A DNA stretch of 11,051 bases, taken from NCBI GenBank assembly GCA_937907435.1, contig CALCIA010000308.1, positions 1 through 11,051 on the forward strand. Direction: 5' to 3'. A model generated the notes under the pieces. The model had not been told where the DNA came from, ran no database searches, and worked only from the letters and a program-made list of their open reading frames with translations. Position numbers and translations under genes: made by a program. This stretch comes from an uncultured Actinomycetes bacterium. GTDB lineage: Bacteria; Actinomycetota; Thermoleophilia; Solirubrobacterales; 70-9. Of the stretch, positions 5,468-11,021 are shown piece after piece. The first letter of the stretch is position 1, and every line of letters starts with the position of its first letter.

Positions 5468-7058
5468 CCGCGTCCTCTCCCAGTCGCAGATCGACATGCT
5501 GGCCGAGCACGGCGAGGAGAAGACGGCGGCGGTCGGCGACATCCTCTTCGAGGTCGGCGACGCCGTCTACCCGTTCATCGCGATCCGCGAGGGCGAGACG
5601 GCGATCCTCGACGCGACCGGGCGCGAGCTCGTCCGCCATGGGCCCTCCGGGTTCCTCGGCGAGATGAACCTGCTCTCCGGCCAGACCGTCTTCCTCACCG
5701 CGGTCGTGACCGAGCCGCTGCGTTACGTCGAGGTCGACCGCGAAACGCTGCGCGGCCTGCTGTTCGAGGACGGCGCCCTCTCCGACCTGCTGCTCTCGGC
5801 CTTCGTGCAGCGGCGCGAATCGCTGCAGCGCGTCGAGGGGGTCGGGATCGAGATCGTCGGGCCGACCCAGGACCAGGCGACCCGGGACCTGGTCGAGTAC
5901 GCGAAACGCCAGCGCCTCCCCTACTCCTGGCGCGACCCGGTCGAGGACGCCGAGGCGGCCGCGCTGGTCGCCGACCTCGCGCCGGAGGAGATCCCGCTGG
6001 TGCGGCTGCCGGGCGGCGTCGACCTGCGGCGGCCGAGCCACGGCGAGCTCTCGCGGGCGCTCGGCATCGGCCTCGAGCTGGCGCCGCGCGAAGAAGTCGA
6101 CCTGCTGATCGTCGGCGGCGGCCCCGCCGGGCTCGGCGCCGCGGTCTACGGGGCCTCGGAGGGCCTGAACACGCTGGTGGTCGAGAGCAACGTGCTCGGC
6201 GGCCAGGCCGGGACCTCGCGGCGGATCGAGAACTACCTCGGCTTCCCGGCCGGGATCAGCGGCACCGAACTGATCAGCCGCGCGATCACCCAGGCGCGCA
6301 AGTTCACCGCCCGCACCGCGACGCCGTACCGGGCGCTCTCGCTCGAACCGGGCGGCGAGGGAGATCACGTGGTGAAGCTGGAGGGCGATCGCGAAGTCCT
6401 CGCCAAGGCGGTGCTGCTCTCGACCGGAGCCGAATACCGCAAACTGCCGGTCGACGACCTCGAAGAGTACGAGGGCCTGAGCGTCTTCTACGCGGCCGGG
6501 CCGCCGGAGGCCCAGCTCTGCGGCGCCCAGCGGGTCGGCGTCGTCGGCGGTGGGAACTCGGCGGCACAGGCGGCGGTGTGGCTCGCCCGCGGCGGCGCCC
6601 TCGTCACCCTCCTGCACCGCCGCGCCGACCTCGCGGAGACGATGTCCGCCTACCTGATCGACGAGCTCGACCGCTACGGCGTCGCGATCCGCGATCGCAG
6701 CGAAATCTGCGCGCTCCGCGGCACCGAGGGCCGCCTCGAGAGCGTCAAGCTCACCGACGGCTCCGAACTCCCCTTCTCGTTCCTCTTCCTCTTCCTCGGC
6801 GCCTCCCCCTGCACCACCTGGCTCGGCAATTGCCTCGCTCGCGACGAGAAGGGCTTCGTCCTGACCGGCACCGACGCCGGCGCCGAGGGCCTCCTCGAGA
6901 CCAGCGTCCCCGGCGTCTACGCCGCCGGCGACGTCCGCTCCGGCTCGATCAAGCGCTGCGCGACCGCCGTCGGCGAGGGCGCCACCGTCGTCCGCTTCGT
7001 CCACGAGCACATGAACAAGGTCCGCGAGGCCCAGCGGACCGCCGCCGGCTCCCCCTGA
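5451..7058 (+). CDS. Cyclic-nucleotide-binding-domain/thioredoxin-reductase-like FAD oxidoreductase
   Basis: 535 residues with three parts. Residues about 10-125 are a CRP-type cNMP-binding domain (FLGEMNLLSG at 68-77 is the phosphate-binding-cassette region). Residues about 130-206 look like a glutaredoxin-type domain without cysteines. Residues about 215-525 are a thioredoxin-reductase-fold flavoprotein with the FAD motif GGGPAG (222-227), an NAD(P) motif GGGNSA (366-371), an HRR (389-391) that suggests NADPH, and a terminal FAD-binding AGDVRSG (492-498). The redox CxxC that precedes the second Rossmann motif in thioredoxin reductase is missing; that segment reads YAAGPPEAQLC with a single Cys357. 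The cassette arginine that binds the cAMP phosphate is also absent (Phe81 region). So it is not a standard thioredoxin reductase, and the electron acceptor is unknown. GTG start, TAGCCT 7 bases upstream, probably leaderless. Confidence 0.9.
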   Translation: MTRPVSRVLSQSQIDMLAEHGEEKTAAVGDILFEVGDAVYPFIAIREGETAILDATGRELVRHGPSGFLGEMNLLSGQTVFLTAVVTEPLRYVEVDRETLRGLLFEDGALSDLLLSAFVQRRESLQRVEGVGIEIVGPTQDQATRDLVEYAKRQRLPYSWRDPVEDAEAAALVADLAPEEIPLVRLPGGVDLRRPSHGELSRALGIGLELAPREEVDLLIVGGGPAGLGAAVYGASEGLNTLVVESNVLGGQAGTSRRIENYLGFPAGISGTELISRAITQARKFTARTATPYRALSLEPGGEGDHVVKLEGDREVLAKAVLLSTGAEYRKLPVDDLEEYEGLSVFYAAGPPEAQLCGAQRVGVVGGGNSAAQAAVWLARGGALVTLLHRRADLAETMSAYLIDELDRYGVAIRDRSEICALRGTEGRLESVKLTDGSELPFSFLFLFLGASPCTTWLGNCLARDEKGFVLTGTDAGAEGLLETSVPGVYAAGDVRSGSIKRCATAVGEGATVVRFVHEHMNKVREAQRTAAGSP

Positions 7059-7093
7059 GCGAGGCCGGCCACTCAAGTTCGCCTTCGTTACCT

Positions 7094-7115
7094 TGACCAC
7101 GCCAGAGTGTGGCCA
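7094..7115 (-). terminator. Weak hairpin between convergent genes
   Basis: On the minus strand TGGCCAC and GTGGTCA pair over 7 bp (one G-U wobble) around an 8-base loop, 20 bases past the stop of the small membrane protein gene and between it and the converging flavoprotein gene. No T-tract follows, so only a weak terminator at best. Confidence 0.3.
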
Positions 7116-7135
7116 ACTCCACGAACGCGGGTGGC

Positions 7136-7291
7136 TCAAGTCTCGCGCCGGGATTCCACCTGTTCGCGTCGGATGTCGAGAACTTCACGAATGGCCCAAA
7201 ACGCGAGCTTCAACGAGAACCCCAAAAGGGCCAGGATCGCTATCCCGAACGCGTAGAAGCCCGGCAGGTGATCAGGAAGGGGAAGAGCCAT
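7136..7291 (-). CDS. Small single-span membrane protein, 51 residues
   Basis: Not recognised as a known family. The 51 residues contain one hydrophobic segment (about 11-33: GFYAFGIAILALLGF onward) followed by a strongly charged tail (RREQVESRRE), consistent with a single-pass inner-membrane microprotein with a cytoplasmic C-terminus. A -10-like CATATT (7304-7299) lies exactly 7 bases before the ATG with a TGGACG box (7326-7321) 16 bp further upstream, the same leaderless layout as uvrC and the flavoprotein gene. Codon choice is less G/C-biased than in neighbouring genes (GCT CTT CCC CTT CCT GAT at the start), which could mean recent origin, transfer, or no coding. If it is not real, 7059-7410 is a 352-base gap without a gene. 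Confidence 0.5.
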   Translation of the reverse strand: MALPLPDHLPGFYAFGIAILALLGFSLKLAFWAIREVLDIRREQVESRRET

Positions 7292-7326
7292 CCCGTCGAA
7301 TATGCGGCACTGACCGGACCGCGTCC
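7292..7326 (-). promoter_or_regulatory. Putative promoter of the small membrane protein gene
   Basis: TGGACG (7326-7321), a 16-bp spacer, CATATT (7304-7299), then 7 bases to the ATG at 7291. It matches 4 of 6 bases at each sigma-70 hexamer. The rest of the gap up to 7410 shows nothing else I can support. Confidence 0.4.
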
Positions 7327-7410
7327 ACAGCGAACGGCAGACAGCACACGGCCACCCTCGACTTCGCAGGTGCGCAACGCCGACAACGGGTCGAGGACGG
7401 GACGCCGAGC

Positions 7411-8850
7411 TCACGCGACGAGGCGGACTTCGAAGGCGGGGACGACCAGGGCGCCGGCGCCGCCCAGCAGGGCCATGATGCGGGCGACGTAGGCGCTCGT
7501 CTCGGGGATCGCGGGGACGCAGTGGCAGGCTTCGACCGGGGCGGGACCGGCGTTGTAGGCGGCGAGGGCGAGCTCGGGGGAGCCGAACTGGTGGATCAGG
7601 TCGGACATCAGGTGCGCCTGGGCGTCGATCGCTTCGACCGGGTCGAAGGGATCCGCGAGGCCGTAGGAGGCCGCCGTGTCGGGCATGAACTGGGCGATCC
7701 CCTCGGCACCGACCGGCGAGACCGCGAAGGGGTTGAAGTTGCTCTCGGCCATCAACTGCGCCGCCAGCAGGGCCGCGGAGACGTTCCACCTCGCGGCGGA
7801 ATCGACCAGCGGGTCGCGGAACCGGGCGGGGACGAAGCTCGGCAGCGTCGCGCCGCCGGGCGGAGCCGCGTCCTGACCCGGCCCCATCACCGCGTTGCCG
7901 GCGTCCGAGCAGGGCGCCGGCCCGGCCGTGAAGCCGTAGTGCCAGGCCTCCCACGAATAACGCTGCAGAAAGCCGAAGCGGCCGGCGTTGGCGGCCAGCC
8001 AGCCGTAGGCGGATTCGGGGCCGAGGTCCAGCTCGGTCGCGCAGCGATGCAGCGAGGTGCCGGGCGGCGCGACCCACTTCGGGTCGGGGTGGGCGGCGAA
8101 GAGTTCGGCCTGTTCGGCGTCGGAGCGGAAGCCGGAGACGACGATCAGCGTGATCCCGTCGGCGGCTGCCGCCGCTGACATGCGGTCGTAGGCGGCGGCC
8201 ACGTCCGGGCGCATGCCCTCGCCGTTCCGGTAGACGAGCGGGCCGCTGTAGCCGCCGCCGCTCGCCACCGCCGGACCTTCGCCGCCGGCGCTCGTCACCG
8301 GGGCCGCGGCTTCGGCTTCGGCTTCGGCGCTCGCCTCGACCTCCGGCGGGGCACCGGAGCCGAGGTCCAGCTCCCCAACCACCGTCGCCTTCGCCCGCAC
8401 CGGCGCGAACGAGGAGCGGTCGGGGAAGGCGATGCGCAGGTGGCCCGGGCCGACTTCGTTGTGACGACCGGCGGCGACGGCGGCATCGCGCGCCCGCGCC
8501 AGGTAGGTCGACTTCCCGATGTGGGACGGGTTCGGCGCGCCGTTCGGCAGGCGCGGCGGCGAGAGGAGCTTCGGCAGGTCGTCGCGCATCGAGCGCACCG
8601 CCGAGATCGCGGCCAGGTCGGCCGCCCGCTGGACACGGCCTTTGCCGGTGACCGCCCCGGCGATCGCCACCAGGGCGATGGCTGCCGCGATCAGGACGAA
8701 GCAGCCGCCGAGCGCGAGGACGAGAGCCTGGCCCGACTCGTCGCCGGCCGCCGCGGTCCAACCTCGGAGCTGACGGGCACCGATCCGAACGCCTGTCTCG
8801 CGCGGCCTCCGAACCTTCTCCGTACTCGCTCCGTACCTCCGGCAGAACAT
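7411..8850 (-). CDS. Membrane-anchored TadG-like/VanY carboxypeptidase/lytic transglycosylase fusion
   Basis: 479 residues with an unusual domain chain. Residues about 37-85 resemble the N-terminus of Tad/TadG-like proteins (DESGQALVLALGG, hydrophobic span about 41-66, then a QRAADLAAISA helix) and anchor the protein. An Ala/Glu-rich linker lies at about 168-200. Residues about 205-310 form a VanY-type D-Ala-D-Ala carboxypeptidase: SGFRSDAEQ (239-247), zinc ligands H268 and D275 in SLHRCATELDL, catalytic E301 and third ligand H304 in WEAWHYG. Residues about 345-440 form a soluble-lytic-transglycosylase (SLT/goose-lysozyme-like) domain with catalytic E369 (AESNFNP), GAEGIAQFMP (381-390) and AYNAGP (431-436). 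It probably trims stem peptides and cuts glycan strands outside the membrane. The start is uncertain: ATG 8850 is the only good in-frame candidate, but it lacks a Shine-Dalgarno and lies only 21 bases from the divergent gene. Confidence 0.88.
   Translation of the reverse strand: MFCRRYGASTEKVRRPRETGVRIGARQLRGWTAAAGDESGQALVLALGGCFVLIAAAIALVAIAGAVTGKGRVQRAADLAAISAVRSMRDDLPKLLSPPRLPNGAPNPSHIGKSTYLARARDAAVAAGRHNEVGPGHLRIAFPDRSSFAPVRAKATVVGELDLGSGAPPEVEASAEAEAEAAAPVTSAGGEGPAVASGGGYSGPLVYRNGEGMRPDVAAAYDRMSAAAAADGITLIVVSGFRSDAEQAELFAAHPDPKWVAPPGTSLHRCATELDLGPESAYGWLAANAGRFGFLQRYSWEAWHYGFTAGPAPCSDAGNAVMGPGQDAAPPGGATLPSFVPARFRDPLVDSAARWNVSAALLAAQLMAESNFNPFAVSPVGAEGIAQFMPDTAASYGLADPFDPVEAIDAQAHLMSDLIHQFGSPELALAAYNAGPAPVEACHCVPAIPETSAYVARIMALLGGAGALVVPAFEVRLVA
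8807..8836. promoter_or_regulatory. Three 8-bp direct repeats with an 11-bp period (putative operator)
   Basis: CTCCGAAC (8807-8814), CTCCGTAC (8818-8825) and CTCCGTAC (8829-8836) are spaced exactly 11 bp apart, about one helical turn, and lie 36-65 bases upstream of the ATG at 8872. Direct repeats of this spacing are typical of OmpR-family response-regulator sites. The period is not a multiple of 3, so coding constraint in the minus-strand gene (whose presumed N-terminus covers them) does not explain it. Confidence 0.5.
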
Positions 8851-8857
8851 CCCGACG

Positions 8858-8863
8858 AAGGAG
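8858..8863 (+). promoter_or_regulatory. Shine-Dalgarno of the COG4315-like gene
   Basis: AAGGAG is 8 bases before the ATG at 8872. It is a strong site and contrasts with the leaderless starts elsewhere in the window. Confidence 0.7.
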
Positions 8864-8871
8864 CTGATCCG

Positions 8872-9324
8872 ATGCACCGAACTCGATCCCGAACGACGAC
8901 GCGCCGCGCACGCGGCCTCGCCGCCCTCGCCCTTGCCGCCGTCCTCGCGGTCGGCGCCATCGCCGTGCCGGCGGCGCTCGCGCACGGCAGCAAGACCGTC
9001 GTCCGCGAGGCCACCGCCCCGAGCCTCCACAAGACCGTCCTCACCAACAGCAAGGGCCTGACCCTCTACAGCCTGAGCGTCGAGAAGAACGGCAAGTTCA
9101 TCTGCACCGGCTCCTGCACCTCGACCTGGATCCCGCTCGTCGTCGCCCGCGGGACCACGCCGAAGGGACCGGTCAAGCTCGGCACGGTGCGGCGTCCGGA
9201 AGGCAAGATCCAGGTGACCTTCCGGGGCCGGCCGCTCTACACCTTCGACGGCGACAGCGCCAAGGGGCAGGCGAACGGCGAGGGATTCAAGGACGTCGGC
9301 ACCTGGCACGCCGTCACCCCTTAG
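8872..9324 (+). CDS. Secreted COG4315-type (PF03640-like) repeat protein
   Basis: 150 residues. A Sec-type signal peptide is clear: arginine-rich n-region (1-14), hydrophobic core (about 16-33), and a likely cut after ALA at residue 37. There is no lipobox cysteine, so it should be released or wall-associated rather than a lipoprotein. The mature part has two repeats of the kind seen in COG4315 'secreted repeat of unknown function' proteins: GLTLYSLSVEKNGKFICTGSC (from 62, with C78 and C82, then TSTWIPL), and RPEGKIQVTFRGRPLYTFDGD (from 108). Function is unknown; the pair C78/C82 could form a disulfide or bind metal. It runs opposite to the pilus-type genes on both sides and its last 11 bases overlap the end of the convergent gene at 9314. 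Confidence 0.88.
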   Translation: MHRTRSRTTTRRARGLAALALAAVLAVGAIAVPAALAHGSKTVVREATAPSLHKTVLTNSKGLTLYSLSVEKNGKFICTGSCTSTWIPLVVARGTTPKGPVKLGTVRRPEGKIQVTFRGRPLYTFDGDSAKGQANGEGFKDVGTWHAVTP

Positions 9325-10027
9325 GCCCCAGATCGAGCAGTCGCCGCAGCAGTGGCTCCGGCAGCCCGCCGGAGTCGCTGCCGAGGGCGCCGAACCCGGC
9401 GCGCCGCTCCGCCACCCAGCCGAGCCGGTGCTTCAGCACCGCGACGCGGAGGCCGCGCCGGAGCAGGTCGTCGACCGCCAGCGCGACCAACGGCCGCGCG
9501 TCCTCCAGGTCGGCGCGCAGGAGAGCCGCGTCGGGGCGCGGCGCTCCCGGCGCCTCGAGCAGGGTTTGGAGCAGAGCCGGTGCGACGTGGACGACCGCGA
9601 GGCCGCCGCTGGCGGCCGTGACCGCGGTGCCGGCCGCCGCCAGACCGTTCTCGTCGCCGGTGACCGAGAGGTGACACACCTCCCCGCGTGCCGCCGGGCG
9701 CAAGGCGGGCAGGCGCGCCGCGAGGCGCTCCTCGAGCCGGTGCGCGGAGGCGGAGGCGATCAGGGTCGGCCGCGGGACCCGGCCGCCGACGTCGACCAGC
9801 AGCGCCGCCTGCTCGACCCCTGATCCGGCGCAGGAGAGCGCCGCGGCGGCACCCCGCGAGCCCTCAGCCCCGCCCACCGAGGTCACCAAGACCACCGTGC
9901 CGTTGCGCGGGGCGGTGAAGACGCCATCGACGGGGCGGCCGAAGGCGCCGTTCGACGTCGACTCACGCCCCAGTACGACCGGGCCGAAGTTGATCGGAGT
10001 CTCGGCCGTCGCCGGATCGCGGCTCAT
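9314..10027 (-). CDS. Tad-locus protein with degenerate ParA/MinD-like P-loop
   Basis: 237 residues; not recognised with certainty. The stretch VVLVTSVGGAEGSRGAAAAL (45-64) lies where ParA/MinD/CpaE ATPases carry KGGxGKT, but the P-loop lysine and threonine are missing. Next, ALLVDVGG (75-82) resembles the strand carrying the Walker A-prime/DxD region, and LAVVHVAP (143-150) a later core strand. This suggests a catalytically dead SIMIBI-type fold, such as a CpaE-like partner of a Tad pilus; this is inference from pattern and context. The Ala/Leu/Arg-rich composition could also mimic such similarity. The ATG at 10027 overlaps the upstream TadE-like stop by 4 bases (ATGA), so it is translationally coupled to it. 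No transmembrane segment is evident. Confidence 0.72.
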   Translation of the reverse strand: MSRDPATAETPINFGPVVLGRESTSNGAFGRPVDGVFTAPRNGTVVLVTSVGGAEGSRGAAAALSCAGSGVEQAALLVDVGGRVPRPTLIASASAHRLEERLAARLPALRPAARGEVCHLSVTGDENGLAAAGTAVTAASGGLAVVHVAPALLQTLLEAPGAPRPDAALLRADLEDARPLVALAVDDLLRRGLRVAVLKHRLGWVAERRAGFGALGSDSGGLPEPLLRRLLDLGPKG

Positions 10028-10458
10028 TCGGCGGACCTCGCGCTCGCCGTGCTGGTGACGGCGAGGTGGTCGGCGATCGTGCCGAACGGGGACGGTGGGC
10101 GGAGGTGGACGATGACCTCTTCGCCTTCGACCGCCACCGACACGTTGCCGTCGGCCCAGCCCGGCAGCGCGTCGCGGGCCGCCTTGGCGGCCGAGCCCCC
10201 CTCGGCCAGCGCCAGCGCGCCCGCCTCGGCGGCGCCGTCGGCCAAGGTCAGGGCGTATCCGGCAGCCAGAAGTTGGAGCGAGATCAAGGCGGCAAGGAGC
10301 AGCGCGGGGACGGCCGCGACGAGTTCGACGGTCGCCTGGCCGGTCTCGGCGCGCAGCGATGGACGGATGGCCCGCGCGGCATGAGGCGCGCGGGGTGAGG
10401 CGTCTCGGGCGCGCAGGGGTACATCTCGGGCGCGCAGGGATCGAGAGACCTCAGCCAT
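10024..10458 (-). CDS. TadE-like pseudopilin 2
   Basis: 144 residues. A long basic leader (1-40) ends in ETG, followed by QATVELVAAVPALLLAA; cleavage after G40 would put Glu45 at position +5, the prepilin-peptidase signature of Tad/type IV pseudopilins. One transmembrane helix spans about 46-70, followed by a small extracytoplasmic domain (about 75-144). TadE/TadF-type minor pseudopilins are needed for Flp pilus assembly. The leader contains an in-frame 7-residue tandem duplication (LRARDVP/LRARDAS; 16 identical DNA bases at 10403-10418 and 10424-10439). The ATG at 10458 overlaps the end of the upstream paralogue by 8 bases. Confidence 0.82.
   Translation of the reverse strand: MAEVSRSLRARDVPLRARDASPRAPHAARAIRPSLRAETGQATVELVAAVPALLLAALISLQLLAAGYALTLADGAAEAGALALAEGGSAAKAARDALPGWADGNVSVAVEGEEVIVHLRPPSPFGTIADHLAVTSTASARSAE
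10403..10439 (-). repeat. 21-bp in-frame tandem duplication in the TadE-like 2 leader
   Basis: TCTCGGGCGCGCAGGG occurs at 10403-10418 and 10424-10439 with a 21-bp period (7 codons), producing a repeated LRARD in the leader before the predicted prepilin cleavage site. Confidence 0.8.
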
Positions 10459-10822
10459 CGCCGTCCCCCAGTCCGCTCCGCGCGTCTACCGTCACCTCGG
10501 GCAGTCGCGGCAGCAGGGTCGGAACCGGCACCTTCACCGAGATCGCGCCATCGTCTTCGTCCTCGACCACCGCCCCGTCGCGCATCGTCGCGGGCAGCGC
10601 CCGACGTGCCGCGGCCTTCGGGTCAGCGCCGACCAGCGCCGCCCGCGCCCCGGCCCGCGCGGCCACGCTCGCCGACCAGAGGGCCTGGCCGGCGAGCGCT
10701 ATCTGGGCCGCGGCGGCGAGCGCCAGCAACAGGAAGGGCACGGCCGCGACCAGCTCGACCGAGGCCGTCCCTCGTTCCCCGTGACTCGTGTTGTCGGCGC
10801 TCCTGGGTGGCACGCCAACCAC
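10451..10822 (-). CDS. TadE-like pseudopilin 1
   Basis: 123 residues if started at GTG 10822. The short leader ends in ERG and is followed by TASVELVAAVPFLLLAL; cleavage after G18 puts Glu23 at +5 as in prepilins. One transmembrane helix (about 24-46), then QALWSASVAARAGARAAL, the usual amphipathic continuation of TadE-like proteins, and an acidic periplasmic or exterior part (VEDEDDG). VELVAAVP is shared with the downstream gene, so the two are tandem paralogues. The start may instead be GTG 10813, preceded at 5 bases by AGGGTGG (120 residues). It is the first Tad-type gene of the operon visible here; ATPase, TadB/TadC and the major pilin would be expected beyond the right edge. Confidence 0.82.
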   Translation of the reverse strand: MVGVPPRSADNTSHGERGTASVELVAAVPFLLLALAAAAQIALAGQALWSASVAARAGARAALVGADPKAAARRALPATMRDGAVVEDEDDGAISVKVPVPTLLPRLPEVTVDARSGLGDGDG

Positions 10823-10862
10823 CCTGAAGACGAAATGCGCGCGTGTGGTGCGCAGAAAGGAT

Positions 10863-10879
10863 CAATTGCGGACCAATTG
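10863..10879. promoter_or_regulatory. Two palindromic CAATTG boxes, 11 bp apart
   Basis: CAATTG at 10863-10868 and 10874-10879; start-to-start spacing is 11 bp. These are the most AT-rich bases in the intergenic region and lie about 40-55 bases upstream of the TadE-like 1 start, a suitable place for an operator or promoter. No known regulator motif is recognised. Confidence 0.35.
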
Positions 10880-10941
10880 TGTGCCGGAAGTGGCACGACG
10901 GCCGGTTTGCGGGGGTTCAGGGGCTCGGGTTGGCCCGCCCC

Positions 10942-10965
10942 GGGCGGATTCGGGGGGCGGGTGGG
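10942..10965 (+). other. Putative G-quadruplex motif upstream of the Tad-type operon
   Basis: The plus strand reads GGG, a 7-base loop, GGGGGG, C, GGG, T, GGG, which satisfies the G3+N1-7 rule. More G-runs precede it (10911-10929). Minus-strand transcripts crossing here would be C-rich and G-poor instead, the composition favoured by Rho. Confidence 0.5.
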
Positions 10966-11021
10966 CGGTCGGCGGGGCTCCGCGGCGCTGCCGGCTGTCC
11001 GAGGGAGGTCCTGGGCTCCTC

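Noticed and set aside
5442..7139. Minus-strand open frame of about 565 codons opposite the flavoprotein gene
   Set aside because: Mirror of the plus-strand codon pattern; the plus strand carries clear FAD and NAD(P) motifs.
7109..7492. Plus-strand open frame of 127 codons
   Set aside because: Polar, compositionally random product with no ribosome-binding site; it overlaps the 3' end of the SLT gene and the small membrane protein candidate.
10891..10910. Sigma-54-like TGGCAC...TTGC
   Set aside because: The gap between the two elements is 10 bases instead of about 5, and the reading direction points away from the operon.
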